64,000 nt of DNA from Olsenella sp. Marseille-P4559 (GCF_900605015.1 NZ_LR027573.1:528898-592897), one strand, 5' to 3'. Positions 24,166 to 33,341 are shown, numbered from the stretch's first letter. A program made the numbers and translations. Notes: generated by a model from the sequence alone, not told the origin.

Positions 24166-24238
24166 TGCCAAGGTCCCGTCGGCGGGCGGAATTCGGGAGA
24201 CGGACATACGACTTTGGTCCTAGATGCGACCTTTGGCG
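24166..24238. promoter_or_regulatory. Repeated motifs in the hpdA-hpdB divergent region
   Basis: Three copies of a GACC(T)TTGG-like motif: TGCCAAGGTCCCG (24166-24178, reversed), ACGACTTTGGTCC (24208-24220) and GCGACCTTTGGCG (24226-24238). The last two are direct repeats 18 bases apart. They are candidate activator sites for the neighbouring PocR-LuxR protein. An ATGACGG/CCGTCAT inverted repeat (24313-24347) lies in the likely hpdB leader. Confidence 0.35.
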
Positions 24239-24370
24239 CTAGTGGACGCCGAGAAGATACGACCGCCAAACACGAGCCTGGACCCATCTCAAATTGCTAT
24301 TGGCCACGCACAATGACGGTTGGTAAGAGGCGGCACAGAGCCGTCATGGTTTTCTATCGAGGAGGTCAGA

Positions 24371-27100
24371 ATGGCACAACTCCATCCGATGAAGCTGACC
24401 GAGGTCCTGGCAGAGAGAGGACTGTCGCTCGAGAGCCAGGCCAACGGAGAGGCCCCGAAGGAAATCCAGGACCGCGAGATCAAGAAGGAGCCCACGAAGC
24501 GCGCCAACTATCTGCGCAACATATACTTTGACACGCTTTCATCGCTCGACGTGCAGGAGTCCTATTGGTACACGCGCGCCGCTATGGAGCATGATGGCGA
24601 AGTCCCCATCATGCGCCGCGCCTACGGCCTGAAGAGCGTGTTCCAGCACCTCGACACCCCCATCTGGCCGCACGAGCTGCTCGTTGGCGCCAAGGCCGGC
24701 TTCTATCGCGGCTCCGCACCGCTGCCCTGGCTCACCGAGAGCTTCTTCATGGACAAGGACTCCGACCTCTACAAGGCCGCCCTTGCCACGGGTGCCGAGT
24801 CCAGCGCCGAGGTCTCCCGCTTCGGCGCCGGCGGCGGCAACGTCACAAAGAGCTTCGGCAACGTGGTCTCCGTAGGCGGCAAGTATGGCGTCCGCCGCGA
24901 GATCGTCCCGGCCATGCACCGTCTGGCCTACACCTGGGCCGGCAAGTCCGTCGAGGACGTGGGCCGCAAGTACGAGCAGATGGTCCCCGAGTACAAGACC
25001 AAGGAAAATATCATGAAGTCCGTGGTCTGCAACTTCGACTCGGGTTTCACCATCCCGCAGGGCCGCGAGGTCATGAACTATTACTACGTCCTCGAGTACG
25101 GCTTTGACGGCCTCATCGACTACTGCGAGAAGCGCGCGGGCGAGGTTGCCGGCGACGCTGGCGGAGACGGCATCTCCGGCATGGACCGCCTGTACTACTA
25201 CAAGTCCATGGCCGAGCTTTGCCGTGGCCTGTCCACCTGGTTCGATAACTACGGTCGCGAGGCCGATCGCCTGCTCACCTGCACCGAGGACGAGACCGAG
25301 CGTGCCGAGCTCCAGGAGATCGCCGAGCGCATGCACCTTCTCGCCCATGAGAAGCCCAAGACGTTCAAGGATGCCTTCCAGACGATCTATCTGCTACACC
25401 TCGCCGAGCTCAACGAGGACGCCATGTCCGGCCTGTCCCCCGGCCGCATCGGTCAGGTCCTCTACCCGTACTTCGAGCAGGACATCGAGGCCGGTCGCCT
25501 CACCGAGGCCGAGGCCGAGGAGTGGAACGAACTCTACCGCGTCAAGATGACCTGCATCGACGCCTTCGCGTGCACCGGCGTCGTGGGCGGCGTCCTCTCG
25601 GGCAACACCTTCAACAACGTGTGCATCGGCGGCCTCGACCGCGACGGCAAGTCCGCCGCCAACCGTCTTGAGATGCTCATCCTCGAGGCCGGCATCAAGT
25701 GCCAGACCACCCAGCCCACGCTCTCGCTGCTCTACGACGAGGCCACGCCCGAGGAGTTCCTCCTCAAGTGCATGGAGTGCATCAAGACCGGCGCCGGCTA
25801 CCCCGCCGTCATGAACAACCGCATCGGCATGGAGTTCATCCAGAACCAGTATCAGCACGAGGGCATGACCGTCCGCGAGTCCCGCGCCTGGTCTGTGGGC
25901 GGCTGCCTCGAGACCTCGCCCGGCACCTGGATGCCCCTGCGCCACGGTGGCAAGCTCTACTGGATCCCCGGCGGCTCCGGCCAGCCCACCTCCGTTGGCG
26001 TCCACTTCCTGAACAACCCGAAGATCCTCGAGCTCACGCTCAACAACGGCTTTGACCATCGTACCGGCCTCCAGGTCTTCGAGCCGCACAACCGCACCTT
26101 CGACACGTTCGACGAACTCGTCGACCAGTACAAGAAGTACTACGAGAAGTCCGTCGAGGTCCTCAACAAGTGCATGAACATCCAGCACGACGTCTGGCGC
26201 AAGTTCACGCCGTCGATGGTCAACTCGCTGCTCAAGCCCAACTGCCTCGAGCGCGGCCTTGGCATCGCCCAGAAGGGGTATCGCTACAACGCCACGTTCA
26301 ACATCGAGTGCTGCGGCATGTGCAACCAGATCAACTCGTTCGCAGCCATCAAGAAGCTTGTCTACGACGACAAGAATTACACGCTCGACCAGCTCAAGGA
26401 CGCTCTCGACCACAACTTTGGCTACAAGACGTCCAAGGAGGTCGGCTCCGAGTCCCTGAAGGACCAGGAGAAGCGCGACGACGATGACGGCCGTTACGAC
26501 GAGATTCACGCGGACTGCCTGCGTGCGCCCAAGTACGGCAACGACGAGCCCTATGTCGATGACATGCTCTACGACTGGGAGCACTGGTTCTGCGAGGAGA
26601 TGCCGCACAAGTTCGAGTCCCTGTACGCCGAGCCCCTCTACGTGTGCCAGATGTCCGTCTCCACGCACGGCCCCGAGGGCGCCGTCACCGGCGCTACCGC
26701 AGATGGCCGTCTCGAGGGCACAACGTTCGCCGACGCCTCGATGTCCGCCTACCCCGGCACCGACACCCATGGCCAGTACGCCCTCTTCGAGTCCGCGACG
26801 GGCTGGGATCACGCCATGTCGCAGAACTCCCAGATGAACCTCAAGATTCACCCCAGCGCCACCAAGGGCATTGAGGGCTCCCGCAAGCTCCTGGACCTCA
26901 CCCGCGCCTACATGCGCAAGGGCGGCTTCCACATTCAGTACAACATCGTGGACTCCCGCGTGCTCAAGAAGGCTCAGGCTCACCCCGAGAACTACCGCAC
27001 CCTGCTCATCCGCGTCGCTGGCTTCACTCAGTACTGGGTCGAGATCGGTAAGCCCATCCAGGACGAGGTCATCGCCCGTACCGAGTACGAGTCCATCTAG
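24371..27100 (+). CDS. hpdB: 4-hydroxyphenylacetate decarboxylase large subunit
   Basis: A 909-residue glycyl radical enzyme that turns 4-hydroxyphenylacetate into p-cresol and CO2 by a radical route. GGCLETSPG carries thiyl Cys512 and Glu514; His545 (GVHFLNNPK) and Glu646 (NIECCG) fall exactly 9 residues beyond the Clostridium scatologenes active-site positions 503, 505, 536 and 637. The glycyl radical loop is RVAGFTQYW (Gly884) near the C-terminus. GAGGAGG sets the ATG at 24371. hpdC follows 45 bases later. Indoleacetate decarboxylase of Olsenella is a relative, but the HpdC-type small subunit and the His/Glu pair favour HPAD. Confidence 0.9.
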   Translation: MAQLHPMKLTEVLAERGLSLESQANGEAPKEIQDREIKKEPTKRANYLRNIYFDTLSSLDVQESYWYTRAAMEHDGEVPIMRRAYGLKSVFQHLDTPIWPHELLVGAKAGFYRGSAPLPWLTESFFMDKDSDLYKAALATGAESSAEVSRFGAGGGNVTKSFGNVVSVGGKYGVRREIVPAMHRLAYTWAGKSVEDVGRKYEQMVPEYKTKENIMKSVVCNFDSGFTIPQGREVMNYYYVLEYGFDGLIDYCEKRAGEVAGDAGGDGISGMDRLYYYKSMAELCRGLSTWFDNYGREADRLLTCTEDETERAELQEIAERMHLLAHEKPKTFKDAFQTIYLLHLAELNEDAMSGLSPGRIGQVLYPYFEQDIEAGRLTEAEAEEWNELYRVKMTCIDAFACTGVVGGVLSGNTFNNVCIGGLDRDGKSAANRLEMLILEAGIKCQTTQPTLSLLYDEATPEEFLLKCMECIKTGAGYPAVMNNRIGMEFIQNQYQHEGMTVRESRAWSVGGCLETSPGTWMPLRHGGKLYWIPGGSGQPTSVGVHFLNNPKILELTLNNGFDHRTGLQVFEPHNRTFDTFDELVDQYKKYYEKSVEVLNKCMNIQHDVWRKFTPSMVNSLLKPNCLERGLGIAQKGYRYNATFNIECCGMCNQINSFAAIKKLVYDDKNYTLDQLKDALDHNFGYKTSKEVGSESLKDQEKRDDDDGRYDEIHADCLRAPKYGNDEPYVDDMLYDWEHWFCEEMPHKFESLYAEPLYVCQMSVSTHGPEGAVTGATADGRLEGTTFADASMSAYPGTDTHGQYALFESATGWDHAMSQNSQMNLKIHPSATKGIEGSRKLLDLTRAYMRKGGFHIQYNIVDSRVLKKAQAHPENYRTLLIRVAGFTQYWVEIGKPIQDEVIARTEYESI

Positions 27101-27145
27101 TCCAGCCACGCACTCCCACGACCTTCTCGAGAAAGGAATCCCACA

Positions 27146-27421
27146 ATGTGCAAGCACTCTGATTGCGCGAACTACGTCCCCATCGACGTGGCCAAGGGCA
27201 TCTGCCACGCCAACGGTGACATCACCGTCCAGATCGACACGCCCACCTGCCCCAAGTTCACCCCCGGCTTCAAGTGCAAGTTCTGCAGCCACTACCAGGC
27301 CGGCGAACAGAACATGGGAACCTGCACGGGCTTTGAGGACAAGTTCTGGGCATTTGCCGACAACGGCGCCAAGAACTGCGAGAAGTTCGAGTGCGGTGCG
27401 GCCGAGAAGGTCGAAGCGTAG
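27146..27421 (+). CDS. hpdC: 4-hydroxyphenylacetate decarboxylase small subunit
   Basis: A 91-residue iron-sulfur protein matching HpdC of Clostridioides. It should bind two [4Fe-4S] clusters: His4, Cys7, Cys20, Cys35 for the first and Cys44, Cys47, Cys60, Cys78 for the second, the same pattern of one His and seven Cys as in known HpdC. It stabilises and regulates HpdB in the hetero-octamer. GAGAAAGGA precedes the ATG. The gene is followed at once by a strong terminator, so hpdBC forms its own unit. Its presence is the main reason to call the large subunit HPAD. Confidence 0.92.
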   Translation: MCKHSDCANYVPIDVAKGICHANGDITVQIDTPTCPKFTPGFKCKFCSHYQAGEQNMGTCTGFEDKFWAFADNGAKNCEKFECGAAEKVEA

Positions 27422-27467
27422 CTTCACCTGCACCACCCATATGCTCCAACCCTAGGGATTGGATCTT

Positions 27468-27502
27468 GTCCCGGGGAACCATGGCTCCCCGGGACGTTTT
27501 TT
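27468..27502 (+). terminator. Rho-independent terminator after hpdC
   Basis: Stem GTCCCGGGGA (27468-27477) / TCCCCGGGAC (27486-27495) with an 8-base loop, followed by G and six T residues. It ends hpdBC and shows that the upstream in-frame extension of the MFS gene (from 27459) is not real. Confidence 0.9.
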
Positions 27503-27539
27503 CTCGGACTCAATACCTCTCAACAGATTGGTGGCTTCC

Positions 27540-28892
27540 ATGTCTGCTGCTCAAACAGTGACGTCCGGCGAGACCGGCAAGGAGCCAACGACCGAGCAAA
27601 TCACCAAGGAGACGGCGAAGAAGTATGGCACCTGCACCGTCATCGCCGCCTGGCTCGCGGTCTTCTGCCTCTTCGGCTACCGCTCCTCGTTCTCGATCAT
27701 GCAGTCCTCCCTCATGGAGGGCATGAGCTGGACCTCGACGCAGGCCTCGCTCGGCTACTGCTTCATGATGACCTTCTACGCCATCACCGCCTACTTCTCG
27801 GGCGGCCTCATCGACAAGAGGGGCACCAAGCCCGCCTACACGATAGGCGCGGCCTGCTGCTTCCTCGGCTTCTTCCTCACGTCCTTCATCCCCGAGGGCG
27901 CGAGCTGGTCGTTCCCGGTGTACCTCGTGACCTATGGCATCTTCGCCGGCGTGGGCACGGGCATGCTGTGGGTCTCGTCCACGATCTCCTGCCGCAAGTG
28001 GTACGTGGGAACCGAGTACGGTACCAAGTGGGGCCTCGCCTTCATGGGCGCCCCGATGGCGCAGCTGCTACTCACCATCGTTGTCTCCCCGGTCCTCAAG
28101 ACCGCCGGCTGGTCGATGGGCATGAAGGTCCTCTCCGTGATCATGGCGGTCATGCTCCTCATCGCCGCCTCCGTCGCCAAGCCCATGCCGGACAAGGTCG
28201 GCGCGAAGCCCTTCGGCCTGGACTCCCTCCCCAAGAAGGACACCAAGGCCAAGCCCGCCAAGGTCTGGACTCTCGGCGAGGCCTTCAGGACCCGCGCCCT
28301 CTGGTGCGACATCTTCGCTTTCATGTTCGCCGTGATGGGCGAGTTCCTCATCTGGTCGCAGATCGTGCGCTACTTCACCGTGGACCTCGGCTGGACGCAG
28401 CCGTCGCTCCTGGGGATGCCCCTCGCCAACGTAATCTACATGGTCATCGGTCTCGCGGGCATCTTCACCATGCCGCTCACCGGCAAGGCGTCCGATGCGC
28501 TCGTCAGGAAGATGGGCGTCGAGCGCCCGGCCCGCCGCATGATGCTCGTCATCTCCCCGCTCTTCGGCATCGCGGGCGTGCTCCTCGCCCTCTCTGGCAG
28601 CCTGCCCGTCGTCGTCATCGGCATGGTCCTTCTCGCCGTGTACTGGGGCATCGAGCCCGGCGGCGCTGCGGGCTACGCCGGCACCGTCTTCGGTGGCGCT
28701 TCCCTCGGCAAGATCTGGGGCCTCGCCACGCTCATCATCATGGGCATCGGCCCGTCGTTCGGCACCTTCATGGGCGCCTTCCTGTTCGACACCTTCCAGT
28801 CCTACGTGCCCGCGCTCTACTTTGGCATCGGCGCGTACGTGGTATCGACCATCTCGGCACTGCTGCTCCCCGGCAAGGTCGAGGGCGAGTAG
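27540..28892 (+). CDS. MFS transporter, OFA/oxalate-formate antiporter-like
   Basis: A 450-residue major facilitator with 12 predicted membrane segments and the central loop at about 215-245. RGTKPAYTIGAACCFLGFFL resembles the loop 2-3 signature of MFS. The long frame begins in the hpdC terminator, so the ATG at 27540 is chosen. Standing right behind hpdBC, it is likely to import 4-hydroxyphenylacetate or export p-cresol or a related aryl acid. The Olsenella skatole cluster also contains an MFS transporter, consistent with this role. The substrate is inferred. Confidence 0.82.
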   Translation: MSAAQTVTSGETGKEPTTEQITKETAKKYGTCTVIAAWLAVFCLFGYRSSFSIMQSSLMEGMSWTSTQASLGYCFMMTFYAITAYFSGGLIDKRGTKPAYTIGAACCFLGFFLTSFIPEGASWSFPVYLVTYGIFAGVGTGMLWVSSTISCRKWYVGTEYGTKWGLAFMGAPMAQLLLTIVVSPVLKTAGWSMGMKVLSVIMAVMLLIAASVAKPMPDKVGAKPFGLDSLPKKDTKAKPAKVWTLGEAFRTRALWCDIFAFMFAVMGEFLIWSQIVRYFTVDLGWTQPSLLGMPLANVIYMVIGLAGIFTMPLTGKASDALVRKMGVERPARRMMLVISPLFGIAGVLLALSGSLPVVVIGMVLLAVYWGIEPGGAAGYAGTVFGGASLGKIWGLATLIIMGIGPSFGTFMGAFLFDTFQSYVPALYFGIGAYVVSTISALLLPGKVEGE

Positions 28893-28927
28893 GGGCCACC
28901 CCGCACAAAACGTGACACTCCCCCACG

Positions 28928-28956
28928 GGGCGCCAGCTCGGCTGGCGCCCCTTTCT
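28928..28956 (+). terminator. Terminator after MFS gene
   Basis: Perfect 11-bp stem GGGGCGCCAGC (28928-28938) / GCTGGCGCCCC (28942-28952) with a 3-base loop, then TTTCTCTC. Confidence 0.8.
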
Positions 28957-28995
28957 CTCACTGCGAACACGTCACCCTTTAAGGAGGCGAGGCTC

Positions 28996-29607
28996 ATGTC
29001 TGTTTCCGAGCTTGTCGAGACCGTGCTCAGCCGGGAGGACGAGGATTTCGAGCGCGCGCTCCAGGAGCCTAGCCCACCGTGCAATGCCGAGTCGCTGGGA
29101 CTGGTGCTCAACCGCTTTCGCTCGTCTCAGCTTGCCTTGTGGCCGGAGCCTCTCCTAGAGGCATACCTACAGGACCTCGAGAACGCCCGTGCATGCGAGA
29201 AGTCCATCGTGCTGGAGCGGGCTGCCTATCTCTTTGGCACCTCATACCGTCCCGACGCCCATCTCATGCTGCCGCCCAAGCCCTACGAGTTCTGCGAGCG
29301 GGTCGACCTCGTCGCCAAGCTCTCGCTCATCTGGGAGGTTCGCGCGCGGGAGACCGTCCCACGCTTCACCTCTCGCCTGGGGGCCCTCATATCCGAGGAG
29401 GACCGGCCTGGCTCGCCATCGTACGAGTCTCGCCTGAGGGCAGAACTCATGTCCTACTCGCAGCGCACCATAGACGAGTACGGCACCTGGGCCTTTGGGT
29501 GCTGGGGCGCGGGGAGAAACCCCAACCTCCAGACCTATGACGGAGCTGCCTTCGAGCTGGGGTTCTCTGGCGCCTACGAGGCCAACTACAAGGGCGCCGT
29601 ACTGTAG
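28996..29607 (+). CDS. DUF4125 family protein
   Basis: A 203-residue soluble protein of the DUF4125 family, recognised from the order LVETVLSREDEDFERAL, RSSQLALWPEPLLEAYLQDLENA and SYESRLRAELMSYSQRTIDEYG. It is rich in acidic and aromatic residues and has no membrane segment. AAGGAGG at 28981 sets the ATG at 28996. The MFS terminator lies between it and the hpd locus, so it is probably a separate unit. Members occur beside metabolic genes in gut anaerobes; no function is known to me. Confidence 0.8.
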   Translation: MSVSELVETVLSREDEDFERALQEPSPPCNAESLGLVLNRFRSSQLALWPEPLLEAYLQDLENARACEKSIVLERAAYLFGTSYRPDAHLMLPPKPYEFCERVDLVAKLSLIWEVRARETVPRFTSRLGALISEEDRPGSPSYESRLRAELMSYSQRTIDEYGTWAFGCWGAGRNPNLQTYDGAAFELGFSGAYEANYKGAVL

Positions 29608-29655
29608 GGAGCAGTGCTGCAGGGCCCTGGTCTGCCCTAGTCCGCCCAACGCAAC

Positions 29656-29687
29656 GCGCCCCTCTCGGCCAGTGCCGGGAGGGGCGC
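29656..29687. terminator. Bidirectional terminator
   Basis: A 14-bp stem (29656-29669 / 29674-29687, one G-U pair) with loop CAGT between the convergent DUF4125 and alcohol dehydrogenase genes. U-tracts are short. Confidence 0.6.
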
Positions 29688-29714
29688 TTGCTGCGAACGC
29701 CTTCCGCGCTGATG

Positions 29715-30875
29715 TTAGAGCGCCGCGCGATAGATCTCCACGATGTCATCGGCCGTGAGGGGAACGAAGCTACCCTTGCTGCCAGCGGCGGCCTTCTCGG
29801 CCATCACGCGGAAGTTCTTCTCGTCATCAATGCCAACAGCACGCAGGTCGGCCGGCATGCCCATAGTGGCAAAGAAGAACTCGCGGGTCTTTGCGATGGC
29901 ATCACGTGCGACGGACATGTCGTTTGTGCCCTGAAGGCCCCAGACGTTGCGGCCGTACGTCGCAAACATGGGCGCGGTCTTGACGGAGAGCACGTGCTCC
30001 ATCCACGCGGGTGTGAGGATGGCCAGGCCCTCGCCGTGGGTGATGTCGTAGAACGCGGAGAGCTCGTGCTCCATGGGGTGCACGCACCATGCGTTGGCCG
30101 CGCCAGCGTTTACCAGGCCGTTGATGGCATGCGAGGCCGCCCACATGAGGTTGGCGCGGGCCTCGTAGTTGTCCGGCTCCTCAAGCGCCACAGGGCCGTA
30201 GTGAACCATCGTGCGGAGAAGCCCCTCGGCTATGCGCTGCTGGACATAGGCACCTGGCTCCATGGTGAAGTAGTTCTCGAACGTGTGGCTCATCATGTCC
30301 GCCGTGCCCGCTGCCGTCTGGCGGCGCGAGACGGTAAAGGTGTAGGTGGGGTCAAGCACGGACATCGTGGGCTTGAGGCACTCGGCAGCAGTGCCCCACT
30401 TCTCGTTTTTGCTCATGTCCGAAATCACGGCGAACGCGTCCATCTCGGAGCCGGTAGCAGAGAGCGTGAGCACCGAGAAGATGGGGAGCGCGGCGGCAAT
30501 CTTATCAGGATGAATCACCAGGTCCCAAGGGTCACCGTCGTAGCGGGCACCTGCCGCGACCACCTTGGCGCAATCGATTGTGGAGCCGCCGCCAATGGCC
30601 AGCACCATGTCAACGCCTGCGGCCTTGCACGTCTCGACGCCACGACGGACGGTCTCGATGCGGGGGTTGGGCTCTACGCCGGAGAGTTCCTCGACCTCGA
30701 CGCCCGCCTGGTCGAGAATGCTCAGCGCCTCATCGTAGATGCCGTTGCGCTTGATGGAGCCGCCGCCATAGCAGAGCAGGGCCTTCTTGCCGTACTGGGC
30801 AAGTTCGGAGAGGTGAGAGATCTGGCCCTTGCCAAAGTGGATGGTGGTGGGAACGTGAAATGTGAAGTCGTACAT
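29715..30875 (-). CDS. Iron-containing alcohol dehydrogenase, BdhA/YqhD type
   Basis: A 386-residue group III alcohol dehydrogenase. GGGSTIDCAKVVA is the nucleotide loop (residues 95-107). Metal ligands are expected in AGTADMMSHTFENY (Asp, His), NAWCVHPMEHEL and YDITHGEGLAIL. The N-terminus MYDFTFHVPTTIHFGKG is typical of NADPH-dependent butanol/aldehyde reductases. It reduces aldehydes in fermentation or detoxification. It stands alone; about 230 bases upstream hold its promoter region and repeat element C. Confidence 0.9.
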   Translation of the reverse strand: MYDFTFHVPTTIHFGKGQISHLSELAQYGKKALLCYGGGSIKRNGIYDEALSILDQAGVEVEELSGVEPNPRIETVRRGVETCKAAGVDMVLAIGGGSTIDCAKVVAAGARYDGDPWDLVIHPDKIAAALPIFSVLTLSATGSEMDAFAVISDMSKNEKWGTAAECLKPTMSVLDPTYTFTVSRRQTAAGTADMMSHTFENYFTMEPGAYVQQRIAEGLLRTMVHYGPVALEEPDNYEARANLMWAASHAINGLVNAGAANAWCVHPMEHELSAFYDITHGEGLAILTPAWMEHVLSVKTAPMFATYGRNVWGLQGTNDMSVARDAIAKTREFFFATMGMPADLRAVGIDDEKNFRVMAEKAAAGSKGSFVPLTADDIVEIYRAAL

Positions 30876-30997
30876 GCTGCTTCCCTTCTCGTACCTGTGT
30901 GCGCCAGTCCGCAGGCGCCCGCGATGGCCCTATGGTAGCGCGTCTCGGCAGCAGATTCTTGGTCGCCCAGCCGACTCCGGGTCCCGATGACGGCAGT

Positions 30998-31070
30998 TAT
31001 TGTGCGCTGATTCACAGTTCTCGATCTCAACTGGTGAGACATCACCGTTACCGTAAAATAGTGCGCAATA
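30998..31070 (+). repeat. 73-bp repeat element, copy C
   Basis: Starts TATTGTGCGC and ends GTGCGCAATA, so its ends are imperfect inverted repeats; TTTTT follows. A related 74-base copy with the same ends and core CAACTGG..GA.ATC is at 32457-32530. This copy lies 38 bases before a decayed gene and may contain its promoter. The internal GGTGAGACATCACC is a small palindrome. Confidence 0.55.
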
Positions 31071-31107
31071 GTTTTTGGGGAAGCTCGGAGCACGCTTGGG
31101 AGGTCCC

Positions 31108-32346
31108 ATGAACCTCACGCCTGATTGCCTCAGTGTGCTTGCTGTAATCAGGTCAATCAGAAGTGGCACGGTACCTGACGTGCACACGGTCTTTCCTCAC
31201 TAAAAAGGACGAGCACCGCCGCGCCAAAGCCACCAGAGAAACGGTGCCGCTGGAGCGCAAGCTGCGTCGACCTTTCTGGTCTGGGGCTTTCGCGCGAGGC
31301 GTGGGGCAAGCGCTCGTCTAGTGTTGCCGTGGCAAGCACAGAAGCGCAGGTGAGCGCATCCGGTCCAAGGCCTTCTCGTCTGTCATCCACCAAGCCCCTC
31401 TCTCTGCACAGGCATTCCTCGACGTGGGGAATGGTTTTCGCATTGCCTCCCCCAAGCTCGTCTTTGTTGAGATGGGCGCCGTCATGCAGCCGGAGGTGCA
31501 GGTACTTCTCGGCTACGAACTCACGGGCAGTTTTTCGAGAAACCCCCTGGATCCTCGTGGCGGAGCCGCAGCCTTTGGCACGCCACCAGCAACGACCGTC
31601 GAGAAAATCGGGCAGTTCCTCTCGCAATGCGAGGGCCTTCCCGGCATCGCGCAATCAAGGCGCATGCTCCAGCATGTTGCCGACAACGCCTGGTCTCCCG
31701 CAGAAGCGGTGGTCGCAGCTCTCATGACCCTTCCGTTTGAGTACCTTGGATACGGAATGGGACGGCTCATTCTCAACGAGAGGCAGGTGGCGCCAGACGA
31801 GCCTGCACGCGCCGGAGCGCGGGCATCTCGCGTGCCAGACATCCTTGTCCCCAATACCTGCATTGGCATCAATTACGACAGCCTCTACCACCTTGACCTG
31901 GATGGTGTGACCAAGACAGCTATGTCCTACGCGCTGGCGCCAGGAGATGCTAGCGCGGCTGAAGCCCTCAGGGAGACACAGGGCTCAGTGCGCGAGAAGG
32001 TCGTAGATGTGACCTGCGCCGCAACCGGGAGCTGACTGCTCAGGGGCTTGTGGTGCTCCCGGCAACAAGCGAAGACCTCTACGAGAAGTACGGCCTCGAC
32101 GCTCTGATGCCCGAGGTGTTCCGAGCAATCGAGCCTTTCTCTGGATGGGGCATGTCTGAGAGCCGCCTCGCACTTGCCTCGCGAACCGTTTGCAGGCGAA
32201 GGCAGGACCTCATCTGGTCCCTTCTCGCCTGGGAGAAGGGGTGCCGCTACGCGCGCGGACTGCTTGAACGAGGTCCTGGACGAGAGCAGGCAGAGTTCCA
32301 AAGGCTCAAGAACCCAACGGTTATCGAGGCGGAGATGGTCCTGTAG
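31108..32346 (+). pseudogene. Decayed gene, AbiEi/DUF559-like endonuclease-fold protein
   Basis: Fragments of one protein lie in different frames: ATG 31108 (after GGGAGG) gives about 31 residues to a stop at 31203; the stretch VGNGFRIASPKLVFVEMG to IGINYDSLYHLDLDGV is open from 31424 to about 31990; then the frame moves and continues RCDLRRNRELTAQGLVVLPATSEDLY to the stop at 32346. The order (IEYDS-like motif, then a D-R-N-L-x-x-G-L-x-V segment) fits the restriction-endonuclease-like domain of a family common in Coriobacteriia. At least three frameshifts show it is broken. The family name is tentative. Confidence 0.65.
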
Positions 32347-32456
32347 GGAGGCAGGTGCGCCGTGGGGAGTGGCGGCAGGCAGTGCCTGCAGCCGCGCGAG
32401 AAGGCCCGCGACACCGGCTGTGCCCGTGGTGCCGATAGGGCCTCTCCGCCGACAAG

Positions 32457-32530
32457 TATTGCGCGCTCATTCTCAGCTATTAAGAGCCAACTGGCATGAT
32501 ATCGTAGGTATGGTAAGAGAACGCGCAATG
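32457..32530 (+). repeat. 74-bp repeat element, copy D
   Basis: Starts TATTGCGCGC and ends ACGCGCAATG; shares ends and the CAACTGG core with the copy at 30998-31070. It lies 110 bases after the decayed gene, in the 357-base gap 32,347-32,703, where no gene was found. The two copies bracket the pseudogene. Confidence 0.55.
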
Positions 32531-32703
32531 ATTTGTTACGGGCGGCTTGGGAATCAACGAAACCAAGGCCCTGTTAGCACCTACGCCTGCCGGTCTATAT
32601 CACGTTTGCGGGGTCGTTCGGGCAAGCGGGCACGAACACCGCACGCGATGCGTAAACTGTTCTTGTCTGCACAGATTGTCGACCCAGTGACCCAGGAGGC
32701 AGC

Positions 32704-33318
32704 ATGAGCGAGATTGGCTTCCACATCAGGGAGGCGGGCAAACTTTCCGATGATGAGTTCAACGCCCTGCGCCGCCACTACCTTGTCTATGCCTGGGCCG
32801 AGAGGGATGAGCACCGCAACCTGCACAAAGACCTTGACACCATATACACCGAGATAGACGGGCTCGTCACTCGAGGCGGCCTTCTGCCCATCGTGAACTC
32901 GCTCAACACGTGCAAGCGCATCGTGGTCTTCTCAACGGAGTCGTCGACACTGGCGCTGCGCGAGTTCCAGCAGGCCATGCTCGTTGAGGACAAAATCGTC
33001 CACCTTGTGTCCGAGGACTCGCCAAGCGTGGGCCTCATCGACACGCTCACTCCCAGTGACCTGCTCATTGTTGTGACAACCTCGAATGGCTTTGCCCGCA
33101 GGCAGCGTGCGGCAATCGAGCGCTGCCATGCCTATAAGGTCATCGTTACGGCAAGCGAGGACCCAAAGCTGCACGCCATCTTCGATGACGTGCTGGCGAT
33201 AGGCAGAGACGCAAGCGAGGGTTCGTCGCTCCACCGGATCTATGCGACCTTTGGGGTCACGTACTTCTTCGACCGACTGTTCGCACAGTACGCGCGTGCG
33301 TTTGACCCGCTGCTCTAG
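32704..33318 (+). CDS. SIS-domain protein without HTH (RpiR-like)
   Basis: A 204-residue protein in which residues 50-190 fit an SIS sugar-phosphate binding domain (RIVVFSTESSTLALREFQQAM, DLLIVVTTSNGFARRQRAAIERC, YKVIVTAS). The first 45 residues are polar and helical but lack the N-terminal helix-turn-helix of RpiR regulators. CCAGGAGG precedes the ATG. It may be a sugar-phosphate isomerase-like or sensor protein. It stands alone between repeat elements D and B. Substrate and role are unknown. Confidence 0.75.
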   Translation: MSEIGFHIREAGKLSDDEFNALRRHYLVYAWAERDEHRNLHKDLDTIYTEIDGLVTRGGLLPIVNSLNTCKRIVVFSTESSTLALREFQQAMLVEDKIVHLVSEDSPSVGLIDTLTPSDLLIVVTTSNGFARRQRAAIERCHAYKVIVTASEDPKLHAIFDDVLAIGRDASEGSSLHRIYATFGVTYFFDRLFAQYARAFDPLL

Positions 33319-33341
33319 GGAGTGTCCTGGCCGGCCGTGAC

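Noticed and set aside
24371-27100. Indoleacetate decarboxylase (skatole formation)
   Set aside because: Kept as alternative only: an HpdC-type small subunit and the His545/Glu646 pair expected to bind the 4-hydroxyl group point to 4-hydroxyphenylacetate.
25394-27436. 680-codon minus-strand ORF opposite hpdB-hpdC
   Set aside because: Antisense shadow in third-position GC-rich codons; hpdB and hpdC are unambiguous.
27459-27539. Upstream in-frame start of the MFS gene
   Set aside because: Would begin inside the hpdC terminator hairpin; the later ATG gives the normal MFS N-terminus.
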